The position numbers were made by a program, and so were the translations under genes. The notes beneath the pieces were generated by a model that saw only the letters and a list, made by a program, of their open reading frames with translations, did no database searches and had not been told where the DNA came from. DNA of 64,000 nt from NCBI GenBank assembly GCA_030704425.1, contig JAPDHM010000001.1:558001-622000 (forward strand), written 5' to 3'. This DNA is from Rhodobacteraceae bacterium IMCC1909 (GTDB taxonomy: Bacteria > Pseudomonadota > Alphaproteobacteria > Rhodobacterales > Rhodobacteraceae). Position 1 is the stretch's first letter, and each line of letters starts with the position of its first letter. Below are positions 37,872 to 48,087 of this stretch, piece after piece.

Positions 37872-38858
37872 TTAAGCCATGCTCGTCGATACGGCCGATT
37901 CTGGCAATTCTTCGTCAAAGCAGCGCTGGTAGAATTCGGCGACTGTTTGGCGCTCCAGCTCGTCGCATTTGTTCAGGAAGCTTAAACGGAAGGCATAGCC
38001 AATATTGCGGAAAATCTCAGCATTTTGTGCCCAGGCGATGACCGTACGCGGTGACATCACCGTAGAGAGATCACCGTTTTTGAAGGCGGTACGTGAGAGA
38101 TCGGCGACGGTAACCATCTGCTTGATGGTGCGCCGGCCGCTTTCTGTATTGTAATGCGGGTTTTTGGCAAGAACGATGGCGGATTCTGCCTCAATGGAGA
38201 GATAATTTAAGGTAGACACCAGGCTCCACCGATCCATTTGCCCTTGGTTGATTTGCTGCGTGCCGTGATAAAGCCCCGTGGTATCGCCAAGACCCACGGT
38301 ATTGGCTGTGGCAAAAATACGGAAATAGGGGTGTGGGTTGATCACTTGGTTTTGATCGAGCAGGGTCAACTTTCCGTCCACTTCCAAAACCCGTTGGATC
38401 ACGAACATCACATCCGCGCGACCGGCGTCATATTCATCAAACACAATCGCAGTGGGATTGCGCAGCGCCCAGGGCAAAATACCTTCTTGGAAATCGGTGA
38501 CTTGCTTGCCGTCTTTAAGCTTGATGGCGTCTTTCCCGATGAGGTCGATACGGCTGATATGGCTGTCGAGGTTGACCCGTACCGCGGGCCAGTTCAACCG
38601 GCTGGCGACCTGTTCAATATGGGTCGATTTCCCTGTGCCGTGATAGCCTTGGATCATGACGCGGCGGTTGTAGGCAAAGCCTGCGAGGATGGCCAAGGTG
38701 GTATCTGGGTCAAATTTATAGGTGCTGTCGATATCTGGTACGCGTGAGGTGCGTTCGGCAAAGCCTTTCACGACCATGTCTGTGTCAATTCCAAATAACT
38801 CGCGGACCGAAATATCTTGAGTTGGATGTGTGTCGATATCTAAACTTGTGTCAGCCAT
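37872..38858 (-). CDS. cobS: Aerobic cobaltochelatase subunit CobS
   Basis: A 328-residue AAA+ ATPase, partner of CobT. An N-terminal segment containing [20 protein letters not shown] precedes Walker [16 protein letters not shown] near residue 70. Walker B is [16 protein letters not shown] near 135, followed by an arginine-finger region and [19 protein letters not shown] at the C-terminus. ATG at 38858 has AGGAATGAG upstream. It is the first gene of the cobS-cobT pair. Confidence 0.95.
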   Translation of the reverse strand: MADTSLDIDTHPTQDISVRELFGIDTDMVVKGFAERTSRVPDIDSTYKFDPDTTLAILAGFAYNRRVMIQGYHGTGKSTHIEQVASRLNWPAVRVNLDSHISRIDLIGKDAIKLKDGKQVTDFQEGILPWALRNPTAIVFDEYDAGRADVMFVIQRVLEVDGKLTLLDQNQVINPHPYFRIFATANTVGLGDTTGLYHGTQQINQGQMDRWSLVSTLNYLSIEAESAIVLAKNPHYNTESGRRTIKQMVTVADLSRTAFKNGDLSTVMSPRTVIAWAQNAEIFRNIGYAFRLSFLNKCDELERQTVAEFYQRCFDEELPESAVSTSMA

Positions 38859-39036
38859 AGTCTCATTCCTTTGTACCCCGGCAGTGCGCCGCGCTGTTCG
38901 TGCAACATAATGCGGCAAAGGGCAAGGGAAAGACAAAATCCGAATTGCGCTGCGCCATGGGCCCACTGGCCCTATATTTTTGTTAAATTGGGTTCCTTGA
39001 TGCGGTTTGCTGTCCGCGATGGCGGCGCAATTTGGT

Positions 39037-39666
39037 TTATTTAAAGCTGCGGCTTTCTTTGATCTGATCCCAGGCCCAGACCACTTCGCTCAATTGCTCT
39101 TCCTGGCTGCGGTCGCCGCCATTCATATCGGGGTGCAGCACCTTGATCAGGGATTTGTAGGCCTTGCGAATTTCGGCCTTGGTCCAGTGATCTTTGGCTT
39201 CCAAAATATCCAGCGCCCGACGTTCAGACGACGGCAATTTACGGGTTGCCCCGGTGATAGATTTGCCAGGATTTTGTGTGGCATTGGCGCCCAAAACCTG
39301 ATGCGGGTCATCCACGCCTAGGCGGGCCCAAGCCCGTTGTTCTTCGCTTGAACGCAATGGTTTGGTTTCGCGTTCCCACACGCGGTCACTGTCCATTTGT
39401 CTTTGCAGCTCCTCTTCGGAGTTTCCGTCAAAGAAGTTCCATTTCAGATTATATTCACGCACATGTTCTTTACAGAACCAAAAATAATCATCCAAAATAT
39501 CCGGCGACTTTGGTGCGCGGTACTTTCCAGATTCCACACAGCCGGCATGTTCGCATTTGCGCGTTGAGGTCTCGAAAGCGCCTGACATGCCCCTGCGACC
39601 GCGTGGGTTATTCTTTTTGGCCGTGGATACGGACATATCAAAACCGAAGGGATCATCCTTCTTCAT
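39037..39666 (-). CDS. J-domain (DnaJ-like) protein with Cys/His cluster
   Basis: A 209-residue protein. The C-terminal J domain (about 140-205) includes the HPD tripeptide in [15 protein letters not shown], needed to stimulate Hsp70 ATPase. The N-terminal half has CEHAGC...FWFCKEHV, a C-x4-C/C-x2-H arrangement that could bind zinc. It is not a classical DnaJ: no G/F region or CXXCXGXG repeats. This roseobacter-type J protein sits just upstream of cobS on the same strand, suggesting a chaperone role, but a link to the chelatase is speculative. AAAGGTGA lies upstream of the ATG. Confidence 0.88.
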   Translation of the reverse strand: MKKDDPFGFDMSVSTAKKNNPRGRRGMSGAFETSTRKCEHAGCVESGKYRAPKSPDILDDYFWFCKEHVREYNLKWNFFDGNSEEELQRQMDSDRVWERETKPLRSSEEQRAWARLGVDDPHQVLGANATQNPGKSITGATRKLPSSERRALDILEAKDHWTKAEIRKAYKSLIKVLHPDMNGGDRSQEEQLSEVVWAWDQIKESRSFK

Positions 39667-39732
39667 CGCATTCACCTTTCCGACTCGGAGATCAGAGCTT
39701 AGACCTGAATGAGAAAGATGAAAGGGGTGGAG

Positions 39733-40005
39733 ATGATAAAACTCGAAAGAACGGCAGATCATATCGAAAAAACTTTGCGGGAGGCGTTTAATCCGCAGGA
39801 GTTAGAGGTTTCTGACGTGTCAGAAGCCCATCGCGGGCACTCGGGGTTTCAAGAGGGCGGGGAAAGTCACTTTGAAGTGCGCATTACTGCAACTCATTTC
39901 TCAGGTATGAGTCGCATTGCCCAGCACCGGGCCATTCATGCTGCGCTGGGACGGGACTGTATAGAGCGGATCCACGCATTGGCCTTAACCGTTCGCGGCG
40001 TCTAG
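39733..40005 (+). CDS. bolA: BolA family protein
   Basis: A 90-residue BolA/IbaG-like protein. The fold is marked by LREAFNPQELEVSDVSEAH, the conserved GGESHFEVRITATHFSGMSR and AQHRAIHAAL. BolA proteins pair with monothiol glutaredoxins in iron trafficking and influence morphology. ATG at 39733 has AAGGGG 5 nt upstream; alternative ATGs lie at 39709 and 39718. It is divergent from the J-domain gene with a 66-nt shared promoter region. Confidence 0.92.
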   Translation: MIKLERTADHIEKTLREAFNPQELEVSDVSEAHRGHSGFQEGGESHFEVRITATHFSGMSRIAQHRAIHAALGRDCIERIHALALTVRGV

Positions 40006-40028
40006 GCAGCCGTGGGGAGACTTCGCAA

Positions 40029-41540
40029 TTACAGCGCCAGTTTGGCCGCCACAATCTGATTGACCACCTGCGGATTGGCTTTGCCGCCCGTGGCTTTTAT
40101 CACTTGCCCGACAAACCAGCCCGCCAATTTTGGATTTTGCTTGGCTTTTTCCACTTGGGCGGGATTGTCGGCAATGATTTGATCTACCGCAGCTTCAATC
40201 GCGCCGGTGTCTGTGACCTGTTTCATGCCGCGGCTTTCGACGATTTCCGCCGGATTGCCGCCTTCCGTATAGACGATTTCAAACAAGTCCTTGGCTATTT
40301 TGCCAGAAATCTCACCGCTTGCTATCAAGTCAATAACGCCGCCGAGCTGATCGGGAGTGACCGGGCAATTGGCGATGGTGACATCATCTTTCTTCATCCG
40401 GCCGAACAATTCATTGATGACCCAATTGGCTGCAACTTTTCCATCACGGCCTTGCGCCACTTTTTCAAAATAACTGGCGTTCTGTGTTTCAGCCGTCAAT
40501 ACATTGGCGTCATAATTTGACAGGCCAAACTCATTGATAAAACGATACTTTTTAGCATCTGGCAGCTCTGGAAGCTGTGCTGCCAGATCATTGATCCACT
40601 CTTGCTCAATCTCCAAAGGCAGAAGGTCAGGGCAGGGGAAATAGCGATAATCATGCGCTTCTTCTTTCGAACGCATGGAGCGGGTTTCGTTTTTATCCGC
40701 ATCATAAAGCCGGGTTTCTTGCGTTACCTCACCGCCGTCTTCCAATATGGCAATTTGCCGGTGGGCCTCAAAGTCAATCGCCGCCTGCATGAAGCGCATA
40801 GAGTTCATGTTCTTAATCTCGCAGCGTGTGCCAAGGTGGGAGAAATCTTGCGTCGCTTGGTATTTTTCATAATCCCCAGGCCGGCAGACCGAGACATTGA
40901 CATCGGCCCGCAGACTGCCGTTTTGCATATTGCCATCGCAGGTGCCGAGATATTGCATGATTTGGCGCAGCTTGGTGACATAGGCCGCCGCCTCTTCGGG
41001 GCCACGAATGTCGGGGCGGCTGACGATTTCCATCAGCGCAACGCCGGTGCGGTTGAGATCCACAAAGGAGTTGTTGGGATCCATATCATGCACCGATTTG
41101 CCGGCATCTTGCTCCAGGTGAATGCGTTCAATGCGTACCAAACGCGCTGTTCCATCGCCCAATTCGACGAAGACTTCGCCCTCGCCGACAATTGGGTGAT
41201 ACAGCTGGCTGATTTGATAGCCCTGTGGCAAGTCGGGGTAGAAGTAGTTTTTCCGATCAAAGGCTGAGAATGTGTTGATCTGTGCTTTGAGCCCAAGCCC
41301 GGTGCGCACCGCTTGGGCCACACATTCCTCATTAATAACGGGCAACATGCCGGGCATTCCGGCGTCCACAAAGGCGACATTAGAGTTTGGTTCGGCGCCA
41401 AATTGGGTGGAGGCCCCGGAAAAGAGCTTGGCTTTAGAGGTCACCTGCGCATGTACCTCAAGGCCGATCACCAGTTCCCAATCATGTTTTGCCCCGGCAA
41501 TCACCTTGGGTTTGGGTGTCTCGAAAGTTTTGTCCAGCAT
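40029..41540 (-). CDS. gatB: Asp-tRNA(Asn)/Glu-tRNA(Gln) amidotransferase subunit B
   Basis: A 503-residue subunit of GatCAB, which converts misacylated Glu-tRNA(Gln) or Asp-tRNA(Asn). The N-terminal catalytic signature [20 protein letters not shown] is near residues 22-41, [14 protein letters not shown] near 103, [17 protein letters not shown] near 165 and [20 protein letters not shown] near 265-284. The C-terminal YqeY-like tRNA-binding domain (about 350-503) contains [18 protein letters not shown]. gatA and gatC are not adjacent. Confidence 0.97.
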   Translation of the reverse strand: MLDKTFETPKPKVIAGAKHDWELVIGLEVHAQVTSKAKLFSGASTQFGAEPNSNVAFVDAGMPGMLPVINEECVAQAVRTGLGLKAQINTFSAFDRKNYFYPDLPQGYQISQLYHPIVGEGEVFVELGDGTARLVRIERIHLEQDAGKSVHDMDPNNSFVDLNRTGVALMEIVSRPDIRGPEEAAAYVTKLRQIMQYLGTCDGNMQNGSLRADVNVSVCRPGDYEKYQATQDFSHLGTRCEIKNMNSMRFMQAAIDFEAHRQIAILEDGGEVTQETRLYDADKNETRSMRSKEEAHDYRYFPCPDLLPLEIEQEWINDLAAQLPELPDAKKYRFINEFGLSNYDANVLTAETQNASYFEKVAQGRDGKVAANWVINELFGRMKKDDVTIANCPVTPDQLGGVIDLIASGEISGKIAKDLFEIVYTEGGNPAEIVESRGMKQVTDTGAIEAAVDQIIADNPAQVEKAKQNPKLAGWFVGQVIKATGGKANPQVVNQIVAAKLAL

Positions 41541-41628
41541 AGCAGCGCCCCGATAAATCTAAGTGTTTGCCCGTGTTCTATGGCGAACTGCCCGGCTCGA
41601 CAAGATGCGCCTGGCCTATCGTGGTGAT

Positions 41629-44181
41629 TTAGGCGTCCAAAAGCCGGGTGACCATCTCCTTTGTGTCCCGCGACAGATTGGGCTTGGCGGCAAGACGGCT
41701 GAGTGCGGCGCGCATGAGAGCTTGACGCGCGCCATCATAGCGTCGCCATGTTTCGAAGACGGTGGTCATGCGTGCGCAGAGTTGCGGATTGATATCATCA
41801 AGTGCAATCAGCTGATCGGCCACCAGCTTATAGGCAGATCCATCCGCTTGGTGAAAAGCTGCAGGCGTCATGGCCAAGGCCCCAATCAGCGCGCGGAATC
41901 GGTTTGGATTTTTTAAATTGAAATCGGGGTGTTTGAGCAAATCGCCCGCAACAGCCACGGCTTTGTTTGCGAGGCAAGTGGTGACTTGCAAGCTGAACCA
42001 TTTGTCGATCACCAAACGTTCATGGCGCCATTGCTGGTAAAACTGCGCCACCGCCTCTGCGCCTTGGCCATGGCGGTTCAGATTGCCAAGCGCTGGAAGT
42101 TGCAAGGTCATCGTGTCGGCCCGGGCAAATTGCTTTGCAGCCAATGCGCCGCCATCGACATGGCTGATGAGGCGCAAGGCCAGAGCGCTCAGCGCGCGCG
42201 CGCCACAGCTGGCCGCATCTGGCGAAAAGGGCCCAGTGAGCTGGTTGGCGTGATAAAGCGCTTGAAGCGCCTCAAGGCCTTGACGCGCCAAATGCTCAGA
42301 CAGCTGATGCACGGCTGCATCAATAGCAACAGGATCAGGGGTCTGGCCTTGCTCTGCGAAGGCTCTGGCGATTTCATCTTGACCGGGCAGGGCGCAGCAC
42401 ATGGCGCGGAAGGCCGGATCTAGATCTTCATTAACCATCACCTGCAACAGGGCGCTGCAATAGGCATCATCGGGCGCCGCTTCTGTCTGAAGCATGGCCA
42501 AAAGCGCTGATTTGCCGAGCTCGCGGCTGGCCTCAAAGCGGTTGAACAGATCTGGATCATGGGTCAGCTGCACCAAATGTTCGGCTTGGCGGGTCTCGCG
42601 CTGTAAGATCACAGGGGCGGACAATCCGCGAAATAGGGATGGGATCGGCGCGGCGTGCAGGCCTGAGAATCTGAAGCTCTGCTCGGCTTCGGTGAGCACC
42701 AGCAGCTGCGTGTCCAGCGCTTCCGTCCCGTCAGGATACAAAAGCCCCATGGCAACGGGGATCACCAGCGGTTGTTTGTTTGGCTGGCCGGGCGTGGGCG
42801 GCGTGACTTGGGTCAGTGTCAACTCATAGGTGCCATCGGCGAAATGGTCGCGCACGGTCACGATTGGCGTGCCGGCCTGGCTGTACCAAAGTTTGAATTG
42901 GCTGAGATCCTTCCCCGTGACATCGGTGAACACAGCCAACCAATCTTCAATCGTGCAGGCCTGCCCATCATGGCGGGTGAAATAGAGGTCCAATGCCTTT
43001 TTATAGGCCGCATCGCCCACCAGTAGCTTGAGCATACGGATCAATTCTGCACCTTTTTCATAGACGGTGGCTGTATAAAAATTATTGATTTCCACAAAGC
43101 TCTCAGGCCGGACGGGATGGGCCAGGGGGCCGCTGTCCTCACGAAATTGTCGTCCACGCAGGTCGGCGACATCTTCGATGCGTCGCACCTCTGCACCCCG
43201 CATATCGGCGCTGAATTGTTGGTCACGAAACACAGTCAGGCCTTCTTTGAGACACAATTGGAACCAATCACGGCAGGTGATACGGTTGCCGGTCCAATTG
43301 TGGAAATATTCATGGGCGATGATGGCTTCGATCCGTTCGAAATTGCCGTCCACTGTGGTTTCAGGACTGGCCAGAACGGTGGAGGAATTAAATATATTCA
43401 AACCTTTGTTTTCCATCGCGCCCATGTTGAAATCATCTACGGCGACGATATTGAAAACAGAAAGGTCATATTCGCGGCCATAAACACGTTCGTCCCAGGC
43501 CATACTGGCCTTGAGCGCCTCGAGGGCGAAGGCGCATTTGTCCTGATCGCCATCGCGCACATAGATATTCAGATCCACAGGCTTGCCTGACGCGGTGGTG
43601 AAATGATCGGATACAACTTGGAATTTACCTGCGACCAAAGCGAAGAGATAGGCCGGTTTCGGCCAGGGATCTTGCCAGCGGCGGGTTTGGCCCTCATCGC
43701 GCATAGGCTCACCATTGGACAGGGCATAGGGCAGGTTGCTATGGATCGTCACATCGAAGGGCGCCATGACATCGGGGCGATCGGGGTAGTAGGTGATGCG
43801 GCGAAAACCCTCGGCCTCGCATTGGGTGCAAAACATGCCGTTGGACATATAAAGGCCCGACAATTCAGTATTGGCGCTGGGGTTTATCTCCACTTCGCTT
43901 TGCCAGATGAAAGGCCCACCCGGCACAGTGCAGCTCAACCCCGCCTCAGTGATCACCGGGGTGACGGCAGCGCCGTTGATATAGGCCGACAGGAAGGTCA
44001 AATTTTCCCCATGCAGAAAGAATTCGGAGCTGCTGCTGTCCGGGTTTGGCCGGAATTTCACCGTGGAGCGCACCCGCGTGGCGGTGGGGTGCAGGTCAAA
44101 TTCAAGCGCGAGGTGGTCCACCAAATAGGCGGGCGCTTGGTAATCTTTAAGGTAGATCGTTTGCGAGTTTTCGGCAATCAT
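41629..44181 (-). CDS. pepN: Aminopeptidase N (M1 family)
   Basis: An 850-residue zinc aminopeptidase. The exopeptidase motif GAMENKGLNIFN lies near residue 255 and the zinc site HEYFHNWTGNRITCRDWFQL with the distal glutamate in LKEGLTVFRDQ near 290-320. The E. coli PepN-type C-terminal helical domain follows (about 530-850). The role is peptide turnover in the cytoplasm. ATG at 44181 has AGGAG about 10 nt upstream. Confidence 0.96.
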   Translation of the reverse strand: MIAENSQTIYLKDYQAPAYLVDHLALEFDLHPTATRVRSTVKFRPNPDSSSSEFFLHGENLTFLSAYINGAAVTPVITEAGLSCTVPGGPFIWQSEVEINPSANTELSGLYMSNGMFCTQCEAEGFRRITYYPDRPDVMAPFDVTIHSNLPYALSNGEPMRDEGQTRRWQDPWPKPAYLFALVAGKFQVVSDHFTTASGKPVDLNIYVRDGDQDKCAFALEALKASMAWDERVYGREYDLSVFNIVAVDDFNMGAMENKGLNIFNSSTVLASPETTVDGNFERIEAIIAHEYFHNWTGNRITCRDWFQLCLKEGLTVFRDQQFSADMRGAEVRRIEDVADLRGRQFREDSGPLAHPVRPESFVEINNFYTATVYEKGAELIRMLKLLVGDAAYKKALDLYFTRHDGQACTIEDWLAVFTDVTGKDLSQFKLWYSQAGTPIVTVRDHFADGTYELTLTQVTPPTPGQPNKQPLVIPVAMGLLYPDGTEALDTQLLVLTEAEQSFRFSGLHAAPIPSLFRGLSAPVILQRETRQAEHLVQLTHDPDLFNRFEASRELGKSALLAMLQTEAAPDDAYCSALLQVMVNEDLDPAFRAMCCALPGQDEIARAFAEQGQTPDPVAIDAAVHQLSEHLARQGLEALQALYHANQLTGPFSPDAASCGARALSALALRLISHVDGGALAAKQFARADTMTLQLPALGNLNRHGQGAEAVAQFYQQWRHERLVIDKWFSLQVTTCLANKAVAVAGDLLKHPDFNLKNPNRFRALIGALAMTPAAFHQADGSAYKLVADQLIALDDINPQLCARMTTVFETWRRYDGARQALMRAALSRLAAKPNLSRDTKEMVTRLLDA

Positions 44182-44289
44182 AGCGCGGCTCCTAATATCG
44201 TTGTGTGACACCTAGCGACCTTCGGGGTCAGTTGGAATAAGCGCGGCAAGAAAACTTCACGCAGGGAGTGGAATTTGTCCCCGAAAGGA

Positions 44290-44316
44290 AAATTGGTACA
44301 AAATAGTAACCAATTT
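44290..44316. promoter_or_regulatory. Inverted repeat upstream of malate synthase, operator candidate
   Basis: AAATTGGT (44290-44297) and ACCAATTT (44309-44316) form a perfect 8-bp inverted repeat with an 11-nt AT-rich spacer, about 84 nt before the glcB ATG in the divergent pepN/glcB spacer (218 nt). Spacing near two helical turns suits a dimeric regulator. Confidence 0.4.
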
Positions 44317-44399
44317 GCCTTGAAATTCACAGGTGAGCTGGGTAACCAGACCCAAAGTGATCCGCAGTTTAGGTTCACACAATTCTGGAGATTGCGACT

Positions 44400-46538
44400 A
44401 TGCCCAAATATATCCAAGTTTCAGGCCTCTCGGTGGCCGAAGAGTTACATAAGTTCATCGAGTCTGAAGCTTTGGACGGTTTGCCGATTAGCGCCGCTCA
44501 GTTTTGGGATGGCCTGTCAGAATTGGCGCATGAGTTGGGTCCAAAAAACCGGGCCCTTCTAGTGCAACGTTCAGATATGCAGGGAAAAATTGACGCCTGG
44601 CACATCGCGCGGCGCGGTCAGGCGCATGACGCTGCCGCCTATCAAGACTTTTTGAAAGAAATTGGCTATTTGGTGCCGGAACCGGCGGATTTTTCGGTGA
44701 CGACTCAAAATGTAGACCCCGAAATTGCGTCAACGCCCGGCCCGCAACTTGTGGTCCCGATCATGAATGCGCGCTATGCGTTGAACGCAGCCAATGCCCG
44801 CTGGGGCAGCCTCTATGATGCGCTTTACGGCACGGATGCTATGGGTGACTTGCCAAGCGGTGGTGGCTATGATGCGGCGCGCGGTGCGCGCGTGATCGAC
44901 TGGGCCAAAGCCTATTTGGATCAAGTCGCGCCCTTGGCCTCTGGTTCGCATGTGGATGTGGCAGCCTATGAGGTTGTGGGGGATGTTCTGGTTCCCGCTC
45001 TTGCGGATCCATCGCAATATATTGGGATGAACCGGGATGATAGCGGTGCGTTGGTGGAAGTGGTTTTGCAGAAAAACGGTCTGCATATTGCCATTCAAAT
45101 TGACCCAAAGGGCAATATAGGCAGCGGGGATAAAGCGCATGTGGACGATATCCTGCTGGAAAGCGCGATTTCGGCCATTATGGATTGTGAAGATTCCGTG
45201 GCCGCGGTCGATGGGGCGGATAAGGTTGTGGCCTATCGCAACTGGCTTGGATTGATGCGCGGTGATCTGCGTGAGACGGTGAGTAAGGGCGGCAAATCCT
45301 TTGACCGGGTCTTGAACGCAGATCGCAGCTATCTAAATGCGGGTGAGACTCATACACTCAAAGGCCGCGCGCTCATGTTGGTGCGCAATGTTGGGCATTT
45401 GATGACCAACCCGGCGGTCATTGATCGTGATGGGCTGGAAATTGGCGAAGGCCTGTTGGACGCTCTGTGCACGACGCTGATCGCGATGCATGATTTACAG
45501 CGCTCAGGTGGCAACTCGCTGCATGGCTCGGTTTATGTGGTCAAACCCAAGATGCATGGCCCCGATGAGGTGGCATTTGCAGATGAAATCTTCACCAGGG
45601 TTGAGCGCATTTTGGGCTTGCCGCAAAATACCGTAAAGCTTGGCATCATGGATGAGGAACGCCGCACAAGCGCCAACCTCAAAGCCTGCATCAAAGCGGC
45701 CGAGGCGCGGGTGGCCTTTATCAACACTGGCTTCCTGGATCGCACGGGCGATGAAATTCACACCTCTATGGAAGCGGGGCCCATGATTCCAAAAGGGCAG
45801 ATGAAAGTCACCCCTTGGATCAATGCCTATGAAGACCGAAATGTTGATATCGGTTTGGCTTGCGGTTTGCAGGGCAAGGCGCAGATTGGCAAAGGCATGT
45901 GGGCCATGCCGGATTTGATGGGTGATATGCTGGCGCAAAAAATGGGTCATCTAAAAGCGGGTGCGACCTGTGCTTGGGTTCCAAGCCCAACGGCCGCGAC
46001 CCTGCATGCCACCCATTATCATCAGGTTGATGTGATGGCGGTGCAAGCAGAGCTGAAAGCCAAAGACCCGCGCCGCGGTCTTGATGACCTGTTAACCATT
46101 CCTGTGGCCGCCGGCAGCAATTGGTCGCCCGATGAGCTGACGCAAGAGATTGAAAACAACGCGCAAGGCATCTTAGGCTACGTTGTGCGCTGGGTGGAAA
46201 GTGGCGTTGGCTGTTCGAAAGTGCCAGACATCCACAATGTGGGGCTGATGGAAGACCGTGCGACGTGCCGCATTTCTTCGCAGGCCTTGGCAAATTGGTT
46301 GCACCATGATGTTATTGACCGTGATATGGTGATGGCCGCCATGAAAAAAATGGCCGCTGTGGTCGATGGGCAAAATGCGGGTGACGCCAGCTATACGCCC
46401 ATGGCCCCGGGTTTTGACGGGATCGCTTTTAAAGCGGCCTGTGATCTCGTGTTTGAAGGTCGGGTGCAGCCTTCCGGTTATACGGAACCAGTCTTGCATC
46501 GCCGGAGATTAGAATTGAAAGCCGCGCAGGCCCAGTAA
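44400..46538 (+). CDS. glcB: Malate synthase G
   Basis: A 712-residue enzyme that condenses glyoxylate and acetyl-CoA to malate. The length and single-chain architecture fit the G isoform. Visible are [18 protein letters not shown] near 320, [20 protein letters not shown] near 378, [20 protein letters not shown] near 415, and the family motif [21 protein letters not shown] near 485. It ends with the Cys-containing [20 protein letters not shown] and [18 protein letters not shown]. It allows growth on glycolate, allantoin products or C2 compounds. glcG follows. Confidence 0.97.
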   Translation: MPKYIQVSGLSVAEELHKFIESEALDGLPISAAQFWDGLSELAHELGPKNRALLVQRSDMQGKIDAWHIARRGQAHDAAAYQDFLKEIGYLVPEPADFSVTTQNVDPEIASTPGPQLVVPIMNARYALNAANARWGSLYDALYGTDAMGDLPSGGGYDAARGARVIDWAKAYLDQVAPLASGSHVDVAAYEVVGDVLVPALADPSQYIGMNRDDSGALVEVVLQKNGLHIAIQIDPKGNIGSGDKAHVDDILLESAISAIMDCEDSVAAVDGADKVVAYRNWLGLMRGDLRETVSKGGKSFDRVLNADRSYLNAGETHTLKGRALMLVRNVGHLMTNPAVIDRDGLEIGEGLLDALCTTLIAMHDLQRSGGNSLHGSVYVVKPKMHGPDEVAFADEIFTRVERILGLPQNTVKLGIMDEERRTSANLKACIKAAEARVAFINTGFLDRTGDEIHTSMEAGPMIPKGQMKVTPWINAYEDRNVDIGLACGLQGKAQIGKGMWAMPDLMGDMLAQKMGHLKAGATCAWVPSPTAATLHATHYHQVDVMAVQAELKAKDPRRGLDDLLTIPVAAGSNWSPDELTQEIENNAQGILGYVVRWVESGVGCSKVPDIHNVGLMEDRATCRISSQALANWLHHDVIDRDMVMAAMKKMAAVVDGQNAGDASYTPMAPGFDGIAFKAACDLVFEGRVQPSGYTEPVLHRRRLELKAAQAQ

Positions 46539-46599
46539 CCACTGTGCTTCACTTTTACTTAAATCCGTGATTTCGCGGGGTTCACTCGAAAGAAAACTG

Positions 46600-47028
46600 A
46601 TGCCTGATATTAACCTTAGAAAAGCAAAATCTATCATCCGCGGGACGTTAAGCAAGGGCAAAGAGCTTGAGCTTAAACCGCTCTCAGTGGTGGTGCTGGA
46701 TGCCGGTGGGCATGTGATTGCCTTTGAGCGCGAAGATGGGGCGGCGCCGGGCCGGTTTGCCATTGCACAAGCCAAGGCCTTTGGCTCAATCATGCTCGGC
46801 ATGGGCGGCACGGCTCAAATGGCGCGTGCGGAACAGCAGGCCTATTTTATGACCGCGGTGAACGGCCTTTATGGTGGCAAAGTGATCCCAGTTCCTGGGG
46901 GCGTTTTGCTGCGTGACAAAAAAGGCGGCGTGGTCGGCGCTGTTGGTGTGACGGGTGACACCTCTGACAATGACCTGATTGCCGCCATGGCCGGTATTGA
47001 GGGTTCGGGCTTGGTTGGCGAGGGTTAA
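46600..47028 (+). CDS. glcG: GlcG/HbpS family protein (DUF336)
   Basis: A 142-residue single-domain protein with the DUF336 features LSVVVLDAGGHVIAFEREDGA near residue 30-50, an RFAIAQAKAFGSI segment and PVPGGVLLRDKKGGVVGAVGVTGDTSDND. Homologues are the glycolate-utilisation protein GlcG and haem-binding HbpS; a catalytic role is not established. Its position directly behind malate synthase G matches the E. coli glc operon neighbourhood and supports the glcG label. ATG at 46600 is used; GTG at 46567 is possible. Confidence 0.85.
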   Translation: MPDINLRKAKSIIRGTLSKGKELELKPLSVVVLDAGGHVIAFEREDGAAPGRFAIAQAKAFGSIMLGMGGTAQMARAEQQAYFMTAVNGLYGGKVIPVPGGVLLRDKKGGVVGAVGVTGDTSDNDLIAAMAGIEGSGLVGEG

Positions 47029-47084
47029 TCTTGTCTTGGGCCATATGTGGCCTTTAGGGACCCGATGCAGTGACACTGGCTCAT

Positions 47085-47112
47085 AAAGGAGCGCATAGGC
47101 GCTCCTTTATTG
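47085..47112 (+). terminator. Terminator-like hairpin after glcG
   Basis: AAAGGAGCGC (47085-47094), ATAG loop, GCGCTCCTTT (47099-47108), then ATTG. The 10-bp stem is perfect but the U tail is short. It plausibly ends the glcB-glcG transcript. The following 200 nt up to the next gene show no other feature I can support. Confidence 0.7.
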
Positions 47113-47322
47113 TGCGGATGCGGTTATTTTTCAGGCTGCACGCCTTCTCAGACTAGAGCGATTTGGCGCAAGACACAGCGTGCGGCCTCAGCATTGGTTG
47201 GCATTTGCGGTCCCTTGCGGCCGCATGTGCCCCGGTGCTTTTCTTACATAGGTTTTTATTTGAGGGCTGGCCTGCTGGTCATGGACATCCTATATCTGGG
47301 CAAACTCGCATAAGGTGTGACT

Positions 47323-48087
47323 ATGGTGCGTCCCGTTATCGGCATTATTGGAAATCCCCATCTGATCAATTCAGAGTATTTGGTGCATGGGGCGGGTGAG
47401 ATGAATTCTCGGGCGGTGCGCGAGATTTGCAACGCTTTGCCCATTATCGTCCCACCTGATGCGCTGCTTGCCCCGATTGAGGAGCTCATGGAGGCTTGCG
47501 ACGGCTTTGTTTTCACTGGTGGGCGCCCCAATGTGCATCCGAAAGAATATGGCGAAGATCTGACGGAAGATCACGGGGATATGGATGAGAAACGCGATGG
47601 TCTGGCCTTGCCGTTGATCCGCGCCCTGGTGACGCGCGGTCAGCCCTATTTGGCGATTTGTCGTGGGTTTCAGGAAATGAACGTCGCGATGGGCGGCAGT
47701 CTTCATCCTGAGATCCGTGACTTGCCAGGGCGCGACAATCATCGCATGCCGCCTGATGGCACTTTGGAAGAGAAGTTTGCGCTGCGTCATGATGTACGCT
47801 TCACTCCAGGCGGGGTCTTCGCGCGGATGCTTGGGGCGGAGGTCGTGCGCACCAATACGTTGCATGGCCAAGGGATCAAAGAGCCGGGCCCGCGTGTGGT
47901 GATTGATGGCCATGCCCCGGACGGCACCCCGGAGGCGATTTATATAAAAGACGCCAAAGGCTTCGGTGTGGGCGTGCAGTGGCATCCAGAATATAGCGCC
48001 GCGCAAGATCCGGTGTCCCGGCCACTGTTTTCGGCCTTTGGTGCGGCGGTCTATGACTGGCGTGCCGCGCGCAGCCGGTCAGCCTAG
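47323..48087 (+). CDS. Gamma-glutamyl-gamma-aminobutyrate hydrolase family (class I GATase-like, peptidase C26)
   Basis: A 254-residue C26 hydrolase related to PuuD. Nucleophile Cys lies in LAICRGFQEMNVAMGGSLH near residue 112; catalytic His and Glu lie in GVGVQWHPEYSA near 226. GGRPNVHPKEYG near 65 forms the oxyanion-loop region. PuuD cleaves gamma-glutamyl-GABA in putrescine catabolism; the FAD oxidase at 2.1 kb is PuuB-like but 44 kb away. ATG at 47323 has AAGG 7 nt upstream. It overlaps the convergent SDR by 4 nt. Confidence 0.88.
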   Translation: MVRPVIGIIGNPHLINSEYLVHGAGEMNSRAVREICNALPIIVPPDALLAPIEELMEACDGFVFTGGRPNVHPKEYGEDLTEDHGDMDEKRDGLALPLIRALVTRGQPYLAICRGFQEMNVAMGGSLHPEIRDLPGRDNHRMPPDGTLEEKFALRHDVRFTPGGVFARMLGAEVVRTNTLHGQGIKEPGPRVVIDGHAPDGTPEAIYIKDAKGFGVGVQWHPEYSAAQDPVSRPLFSAFGAAVYDWRAARSRSA

